Of a DNA stretch of 64,000 nt, positions 56,891-64,000 are shown one piece after another. The position numbers and the translations under genes are program-made. Source of the DNA: Viridothelium virens (taxonomy: Eukaryota > Ascomycota > Dothideomycetes > Trypetheliales > Trypetheliaceae); contig ML991772.1 of NCBI GenBank assembly GCA_010094025.1, forward strand, positions 124,001-188,000, written 5' to 3'. Within the stretch, counting starts at the first letter, position 1; each line of letters starts with the position of its first letter. The notes under the pieces were generated by a model, which worked only from the letters and a program-made list of their open reading frames with translations, ran no database searches and was not told the DNA's origin.

Positions 56891-59800
56891 ATGAATGGCA
56901 ATACAGATCACTTTAACAATCTGAATCCTCCACAAGTCGGCGGCACTACCCAGCACAGCCAGGCGTCATCCACGAGCCTTCATGATCTCTCACAGATACA
57001 CGGTGCTCTCGATGCTGTCTATGGCCCACATTCGACCAACGATCAACGTCAAGAAGCTACTGCTTTCTTAGAGCAGGCGAAACGTGATTCTCAAGCCCCT
57101 CACTTTGGCTATGGACTTGCTTCGGATCAGTCGCAGCCAGCTTCAGTTCGCCATTACGGACTCTCACTGCTCGAATACCCCATTAAGTACAAGTGGGAAG
57201 ATTTGGAAGAGCAAGATAGCTCGGTCTTGAGATCATGGGTCATTCAGCTTGCGCAAAATCTTGACGATAACGATGCAGCGTTTCTGCGTAACAAGATTGC
57301 CCAGTTACTAGAAGAGGTGGCAAAGAGATCATGGGCTGTCGAATGGCTTGATCTGGACACATTGCTTGTCGAGCTGTGGCAAGGCTCCCTGACCCACAAG
57401 GTTCTCGTGCTCTACGTCTTGGAAATGCTCTCTGACGACATATTCAACCGCGACGATGCTGCAGCCGCACTACGTGAGAAAGAGCTGTCCAAGGCTTGTG
57501 TTGATATATTCGTGCCAACGGCTGTGCTCAATCAACATTATCCATCACGAGATGTCAAGGTGGAGGTACGATGCGGTGACGAGGGATGGATCAGCAGATT
57601 GTGCGGTCTTCTGGACTGGTCTTTGGACAATCATCCCCCGAAAAACGATCGCGTACACTCTTGCATAGTCAAAACGCTGTCCTGTCTCAAAGCAGCAGTC
57701 ACATGGATAATGCCGAAAGCTTTGCATGCGACGCGATGCCTGGATCACCTCTGCAAAGCGCTTAGTGTCGCTGACGTTGGAGTCCAGATGGCAACGACGG
57801 AAGTTCTCTATGCTTTCTACAAGCGCACCCAGGGACCTTTTATCAAAGAAGTCGAATACACAGACTTGTTCACTGCCATGCTCTTGCCGGACCGGGTGAA
57901 TTTACTAAAACATGTCTACCAATACTCTACGGTAGACATTCGTGACCTTGACTATCCAAAATATGCTTTGTGCAAAAAGTTTACTGAGGTACTGTCATCG
58001 ATTGGAGAGTTTATCGAAGAACGCCCTTCGGCCATACCACCAAATGGAACTGACCTCACCTCTTTCTTTGATCTTTTGGTTGAGATACTTCGGAGTCCTA
58101 GTTTAGTCGTTTCGATACCCGTCCTGCATGCATGGACACGTTTGCTTAGGTGCAGAGCTGTGACTAGCTCTGAAACTGTGACCCGTTTGATCCCGGTTCT
58201 TTTAGAAACTTGCAGTTCACGACTCTTGAGATACGAGTCTCTGCCTGACGACGCTGATGATGACATTTCTCTCTTCCTTTGTGAGGATTTCGACACCGTA
58301 CCCGAACGCCACGCCTTTCTGGGAAACTACAGAAGATACTGCATGGATATTGTAGAGGTCATCGTCCGTCTAAAGCCTTTCGACGCGATGTACTACATAC
58401 TTGGGCAAGCAGAACGCCTCTTTTCGAACCCCTATGAAGGCCAGGTTGCCTCCGCCGCAGCCTACGGGAAAAAGTCCATTCCATTTTTAAGAGTGGAGGC
58501 GCAGGTCACTATAATCGAAGCGGCCTTAAAAGGCTATTTAAGGTGGCTGGACGACGAAGAAACAATTGATAAGGAACGTGAGGCTCAATGCAAGGCTCTG
58601 GAATCCTACTCGGAACAATGGTGCCGCACCATCCTCACAATCCCTATGGAAGATCCGGCCATTAAGATGAAAATAATTCAGACTGTGACCATGTTTGCGA
58701 CCAAGGTCCTTCTTCGAGATTCGGATCTTGGAATGTGGGTGGTGGAATACTTGCTCTCTCTGGACGCTGCGAACGATTTCGATATATCCCGGCACTCCGA
58801 AGCTGCCAAATCGTTGGAGGTGCAGGTTACAAACGACTTGGGGCGACTAGCAATCTTGAATGCTAATAATCTACTGAGACGTTATGACCAAATAGAGATT
58901 CGTGTAAAACAAATCCTCAATGATTCCTCCTCTGACGAGCGTCGCAAAGCAGGATGTCAAGCTCTCTTGTTCACGATAGTTCAGCGGGCAACTATACTAG
59001 ATGATGGAACTCGAGGGCCACGGCTACAGGCAATGCTCCAACCGGTGAAACATGCCTGGCAGTCAACGGACGTCCTCTCTGCAGCGTCTTCATATGAGTC
59101 ATTTTGCGCCTTCCTTGGCCTTGATCAGATAGTAGAATTCATGACGAAACAGGACTTCGATAAGACCGAGGACTGGGCTACGTGCGAGTTGAACGCTGAA
59201 GGGAAAGCAAAACAGGCGGAGATTATGGCTCGCTGTGACCGTATACCATTACGTCTGACGAAAACAATGCTTGCAGCGTCAACCGAAAAGTTGAAAGAAG
59301 ACTCATCTAGTTTCAAGACGGCCTGTCTGCTCTGGACAGACGTGCTACCAGTCTTATTGCCAAGCGTTTTGCGGCTTATCGGGTATTCTCAAGCCTTCAC
59401 TGATTTAGCCACTTGGAGTCATTTACCAACTGAGTATCAACGACTTATTCGCAAAGTCCTCACGGACCGGTTTTGGCAAGCCGGCATTTCCAATGAAAGC
59501 AAGGAAGATTTTTACGCTAGAATCAATGGTTCGAGGACAAGTTATGAAGGATTTGCATCAACCGTCCGTGGATCCGTGAGACAAATCCGTGAAACATGCT
59601 ATTTCATCCTTTATGGCATGACTCGTTTACAAGAACACTTCTTCGGTATACCTGACCTCGCAGAGCCCCTGGCACAGGCACTGTTCACAAATGCGAACGG
59701 TCTCTCCGCACATCAGCTTTCTGTTCTATTAAGCATGTCGAGCGCGCTCATTGAAGAGTGTCCCAGGAGCTTGAGACCTCAATTTCTTCCTCCAATGATG

Positions 59801-60728
59801 ATTAATCTATTCACCAACCTCGACAATCGCATCAGCGCCGACTGGGACGCCCTTGAACGACAGAAGCTTGAGATTGTTGCGAGCGGTCTTCTTGTCGAGG
59901 AAATGAAAAGTGAAAGTATACTCCGACAACTGACGTACTCAACTATCACACTTATCGCTAATATTCTTGACCATCCTAATGGTAAGCCATCTCGTTTAGC
60001 CATGTGTACTGTAAGAGTGGCTAAGCAGGGTAGCAGGCTCATCTCGACGTCGTCTTCCCTCATTACCTTCGCTCGAACCGACGCTTCGGACCTTCGTACT
60101 CTCCCATCCCGCCATCCTCGAACCCCTCGTCCTCTTCTCCACCCACGCCCTGCGCATGCGCGACATCCGCTCCTGCACGATCGTCATCACAGTCCTCCGG
60201 TCCATCATCCCCTCCTTCCAGGACTCTCCCCACGCCCCCTCTTCTCCGTCCATCACTCCCTCGACCATCGCCGCTGCCCCACAGGTACGGGAGTTCATCT
60301 CCACCGAAGTCCTCAAGGCCTGCATCACCAGCCTTCACGAGCCCTACTTTGTCGACCTGCAGCGCGAACTTGCCTCTCTCATCGCCAGCATCCTCCTCCT
60401 TTACGGCCCCACGACGTCGACACCGCGCGATATTCTGCTCAGCTTGCCCGGAATGAGTGTCGAAAAGGTAGACCGAGCGTTCGATCGTATCATCCGGCGG
60501 AGTAAGGGCGATGACAAGTATCAGCGTGCCGTGGTATTGGATCTGTTGGAGGGACTGCGTGGGGTAAGTATCCACGAGCAGGGACGCATGGAGCGGAGTC
60601 AGCGGAGGGAGCGGCCGAAGGTGCAGCAGAGATTTATGGAAGTCGATTCAGAAGTGCAGGGGCAGGGAACAGGAAGGGCAGCGTCACCGGATTTAGCAGG
60701 GGTGGCTGATATGTTTGGCGATAATTAG
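56891..60728 (+). CDS. Exportin-5 / Msn5 (KapL) karyopherin
   Basis: Importin-beta family nuclear exporter; in yeast Msn5 carries phosphoproteins, and Aspergillus calls it KapL. Exons 56891-59981 and 60034-60728 (intron GTAAGC...GGGTAG) join to 1261 residues. It consists of HEAT repeats throughout. N-terminal features include VRHYGLSLLEYPIKYKW (importin-beta N domain) and an Exportin-1-like segment (RNKIAQLLEEVAKRSWAVEWLDLD). The C-terminal part matches exportin-5: THALRMRDIRSCTIVITVLRS, LISTEVLKACITSLHEPYFVDLQ-like sequence, RDILLSLPGMSVEKVDRAFDRI and VVLDLLEGLRGVSIHEQGR. The tail after that is low complexity. The exon join was fixed by the frame of the conserved C terminus. Confidence 0.93.
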
Positions 60729-61294
60729 ACGGAGAAGTGGAGTACTGGCTGGCGTTCATACTGGCTGCTCTTTTGCTAAGGCAATTTGGCACCGTGGGGG
60801 CATACCTCGATTTTCTTAACTGGCTTGAACTGTGCTGGACAGTGCTGGACAGTGCTGGACAACATGCCCGAGATGTTTCACCGGGAGATGACGATGAGGA
60901 CGAGCCAAAGTCCTATTATCGTCTGCGGAAGGGAAAGCCGTCCCAACGGACTAAGAACGCGCGGAGCGACGGAGTCATGATCTTTCACTGGGAGATGATA
61001 TTTCAGTGGCATAGCTCTGAATCTGCTTTCTCGATCCTTGGCTCTAAACTGAAATGTAAGAGTATGCCTGGCCAGTACCAACGACTTTGCATCCAGTGAT
61101 ATGAAAACTGGCAAGTGCGGAAAACTAAACGCTAGAGGTGCGAACAAATGCATATACGCATCTTGCTATCCAGACACATCAAGGAATCCAGGGTACTCCG
61201 TCCCAAGATGCAAATCGCCATTAGCGAAAAAAAACTCTCTTCACCACATCTTACTGCATCCAAGCCCCCAATCAATCCACCTTCCCCTCCGATC
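60729..61294. other. Intergenic between convergent genes
   Basis: Contains three perfect copies of GTGCTGGACA in tandem at 60832-60861. No gene recognised. Confidence 0.5.
60832..60861. repeat. Three tandem copies of a 10-mer
   Basis: GTGCTGGACA is repeated three times exactly. Intergenic, 103 bases after the exportin stop. Confidence 0.85.
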
Positions 61295-63402
61295 TCAATC
61301 CTCCTCCGCCTCATCCTCACTCGCACTAAACGGACTTCTCTCCCTTCCAGCCCCCTCTTCCACCCCCTGCACCGTCAACCCCTCGCCCCCCGCCTTCCGC
61401 GCCCCATTCCTCGCCTCCGTCCTCGCCGCCCCACGGCCCTCCCTCCCGGGAATCGGCGGCAACGGCTTCTCCCTATTCGCCGTCCTCCCCTTCCCACCCG
61501 CACTCAGACCCCTGCTTTCTCTGCGGCCCTCATGCCCGCCTCCACCCCCACTTCCACCTCTATCCCCGCCTCCAACTCCACCGCCGCTGCCACCCTTCCC
61601 AACCTCGATGATCGCAATTCCGGTTGGGGTAGAAGCCGCAGTAGTGTTGTTGTTCCCTTTGCTCGGCGTCTTGACCCCCGGCTTCTCCATCTGCGTCGCC
61701 ACCTCCGCGACGCTGAGCTGCGAGTCCTGCGCCTCGGGGCTCGCGAGGTGCATGCCGAGGAGGCGGGCGGCGACGGCGTGGGAGGAGGAAGAGGGAGAGG
61801 AGGAGGAATTCGGCGGGCTCGGAGTGCTGTTGGGGGGCTTGTCGGGGCTGTTCGTGGACTCCTCGACCGCGGTGGTGGTGGTGGGCAAAGTCGTGGAGAC
61901 GGGGGAGGTGATCAAGGAGGGGGTGTGGGTGTTTTCGGGGTTGGCGAATGTGGGGGAAGGGTCGATGGGGGTGTCGATGGTGGATGAGGGGTTGGACTTG
62001 TGCATGATCGGGGAGGTGTCCGAGGGTTTTAGCCAGGGGATCTGGATGCAGCGGCCGACGAGGCGGATGGTGGTGGCGTCGATGGGGGCGAAGTGGATTT
62101 GGTCTTCTGTGCCGCCGAGACCGTGGAATAGTCGCTGGAGCTCGTGACGCTTGTAGTGAGGTGGATGGCGCAGCTGGGTGTGGGCAAGGAGCGGGTGCAG
62201 GACGCGGAGGTACGTGTGGCGGAGGGCGAAAGATTCGTCGGGGAGGTCGAGGAGGTTGCGGATCATGACGTCGACGAGGACGTGGAGGTCATTGGTGTAG
62301 AAATATTCCTGAGTCGAGGGCGTGGTGAATAGAAGGTAGAGGAGCTTAAGGATGAGGAGCTGTAGGGACGTTTCAGATTCGCGATTAAGAAGTAATATTA
62401 AGTTTTCTCCAAATGTTTTGTACGAAGTGCCATACGAAGACAAAATTTTGATAACACGGTTGGTCATTGGCCTGCTGCGAGGCGAGTTTGGTGTAAGAGC
62501 GACCATGTATTGTTCATTGAGAACTAGCTGTATACTTTCAGCAGGATTTTCCTTCCGCGATTGAGGTAGAATGCTTACAAGTACACGTATTACGGGGTAA
62601 TGGTATGGATCGTCAATGTCGTTAGAAACGCCTTCGATAATGCGGAAAAGGTAAAGAACGAAAGCATCGTCAACAGTCACTAGAGAAATTGGGATCAGTG
62701 GGCTGACTGGAGAATTTCGATGCAGCATGACCTACTTAAGTCTTCCCATCCAAGCTGTTGTATCCTGGACATCTCGTATAGGAGTTCTATTAGTAGACGA
62801 TGCAAGCCGGTGTCATCGTCTGATCTACTCTGTATTAATTCCACTAGCCGTGGGAATGCACCCTCATCCTTCATCATCTCAAATGTTGGGTCGTTAGCCC
62901 GTCCATCGAAGATGAGGAAGGTGGTAATGAGATGTAATGTAGGAGCGTCATCTTCCTGAAATTGTCTTATTAACGATACCCATATAGTGGCTTTTTCGAT
63001 GGGGTGCGTACTTGCAAGAGGCAGTAGATGAATTGCCGTCGCACATAGTCTGTGTTCGCGGTAAACAGGACGGACTGTGTGAGCTTGAGGGAGCATCGGG
63101 CAATGTCATATTCAGACTGGAGGTATTCATCTGTGTAGGTCAGCCACCAATGCTTCCTGCTGCGGATTATGTTCCGTACCTTTGTAGCTAGTAGAGAATC
63201 TTAGCCATGACCTCAAGGAATCGTCAATCTGCTGCTCCGAATCGCAGGGCGTAGCGACAATGTCGTCAAGCTCTAGAGGGGTCAAGATTAGCGGCGCGCA
63301 ACAATGTAGGCTTTATAGCGTGCGCTTGGAAGCAGCGCAATTGCACGTACCATCCCAGAACTGTTCGGCATTTTCCAGTTCGTAGGAGACCTCAAACTCC
63401 AT
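61295..63402 (-). CDS. ldb17: Ldb17/SPIN90-family endocytic actin regulator
   Basis: Ldb17 (Dip1 in fission yeast, SPIN90 in animals) activates Arp2/3 to seed actin at endocytic patches. Five exons, 63402-63351, 63272-63180, 63130-63012, 62955-62736 and 62679-61295, join to 622 residues. The helical domain covers roughly 1-350: [113 protein letters not shown] and [18 protein letters not shown]. The C-terminal half is Ser/Thr/Gly-rich disordered sequence with a proline motif KPLPPIPGR that could bind SH3 domains. All four introns have standard borders. A long antisense open frame here is a by-product of GC-rich sequence. Confidence 0.94.
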
Positions 63403-63753
63403 GCTGGAGCCGGCGTGGGAGCGGCCAGCAACAGCATCACGATAACGTAGGCATTCTGGTTAGGTGGTGTGAATGGGTGAACGTAGGTGTGGGCGTGGGC
63501 GCGGTGGGGTCGCGTCAGGCTCTCGCTCCTTTGCCTCCACTGTACAAAGTCACGGAATATTAGGACTCTCATTCGTCTCATGTGCGGATAAATGCTCTTC
63601 ATTGCAAAATATTAGATCTATGCTACATGTCCTGGATTGTACACATTTGCTCTGGAGCTCTTGGGAACATTTCTGCAAACGCCGTGCAAATGCTAACCAA
63701 CTGATGTACATAATGGTATATCCCAAACACCGAAACTATCAAGACGCCCTGCA
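63403..63753. other. Intergenic
   Basis: Promoter of ldb17 and 3' flank of the mannosidase gene. Nothing else recognised. Confidence 0.45.
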
Positions 63754-64000
63754 TTAATGAGCCTCCTCTTTCTTATCTTGTTTGGGTGGCTGCGGTCGCC
63801 GGAAAGGGTGAGCTTCAGTATTTCTGACGGCAGGTTAGCAGCAATCTACAGCCTTTACAGGTACTTCTTAGGAACACTTACAAAACCCATTCGTCCAGAT
63901 TCACGAGAGATGGCTCGCTGAACAAGAGATAGAAATATTTCAGCGTCTCCGCCAGCCAGAACGACTCCATCTCATCCCGTGGCTTTGGCACACGCTTCGT
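63754..64000 (-). CDS. GH47 alpha-1,2-mannosidase, C-terminal part (cut by window edge)
   Basis: Partial: the 5' part lies beyond position 64000. Reading from the edge in frame gives [21 protein letters not shown] and LDEWV, then a GTAAGT...CGTCAG intron and [10 protein letters not shown], ending in a basic tail before the stop at 63754. The blocks [17 protein letters not shown] and NTEAHP (the Thr that coordinates the catalytic Ca2+) are diagnostic of class I alpha-mannosidases of the ER or Golgi, which trim N-glycans. Whether it is the ER Mns1 type or a Golgi/secreted type cannot be told from this fragment. Confidence 0.9.

Noticed and set aside
61101-62147. Long plus-strand open frame of 348 codons
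   Set aside because: It is antisense to the GC-rich low-complexity end of ldb17 and consists of Ser/Pro-rich and Val/Gly-rich runs without any domain.
1-64000. A coordinated polarity and membrane-traffic gene cluster (hymA, sro7, AP-2 sigma, ldb17, fig1)
   Set aside because: The genes are far apart, on both strands and separated by unrelated housekeeping genes; chance association is the simpler reading.

Overview
The window is nuclear DNA from a filamentous ascomycete (Pezizomycotina). Most coding regions are interrupted by short introns of about 50-130 bases with GT(A/G)NGT donors and YAG acceptors. The gene set also fits: HymA/Mo25, a Fig1 protein, a BLI-3-like flavin protein, a PTH11-type rhodopsin-domain protein, a HET-domain relic, a fungal sterol-glucosidase and a GH17 wall protein. 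The class (Eurotiomycetes, Dothideomycetes, Lecanoromycetes and others) cannot be fixed from sequence reading alone. I see no rRNA, convincing tRNA or CRISPR array.

Layout. 0.6-13.2 kb holds Fig1, an Hsp12/WH11 stress protein, a NIF3/CutA-like fold protein, HymA, the Lgl-family exocytosis protein Sro7, protein-L-isoaspartate methyltransferase and a fungal F-box-like hypothetical. 14.4-19 kb holds mitochondrial serine hydroxymethyltransferase, an orphan single-pass membrane protein and an extended SDR reductase, with a foldback MITE-like element between the last two. A 3.5 kb gene-free stretch follows. 22.4-31.8 kb holds a rhodopsin-domain protein, AP-2 sigma, a small Myb/SANT-like basic protein, the Nma111 nuclear HtrA protease and a YwbE-domain/zinc-finger protein. 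31.8-39.8 kb is the accessory-looking part: a decayed HET-domain gene, a long perfect-centred palindrome, a possible small two-exon gene, a GH17 cell-wall glucanase and another possible two-exon gene. 39.8-51 kb holds Rsa3, the RSC subunit Rsc1/2, a cytochrome P450, OTU1 deubiquitinase, a 2OG-Fe(II) oxygenase and a BLI-3-like protein. 52-64 kb holds an ER DnaJ/TPR cochaperone (DNAJC3-like), a GH5 steryl-glucosidase, exportin-5/Msn5, Ldb17/SPIN90 and the 3' end of a GH47 alpha-mannosidase cut by the window edge.

Almost all genes are conserved housekeeping genes. Several act in polarised growth and membrane traffic (HymA, Sro7, AP-2 sigma, Ldb17, Fig1), but nothing indicates co-regulation. I did not find a convincing new multi-gene system. 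The most distinctive non-genic items are the 171-bp foldback element with apparent TA target-site duplication, the 56-bp palindrome, interleaved inverted repeats near 26.0 kb, the HET relic, and a partial duplication of the 3' end of the DnaJ gene.

Coordinates of spliced genes run from start codon to stop codon. Exon joins were worked out by hand from splice consensus and reading frame, and where lengths are given the joined exons sum to a multiple of three.
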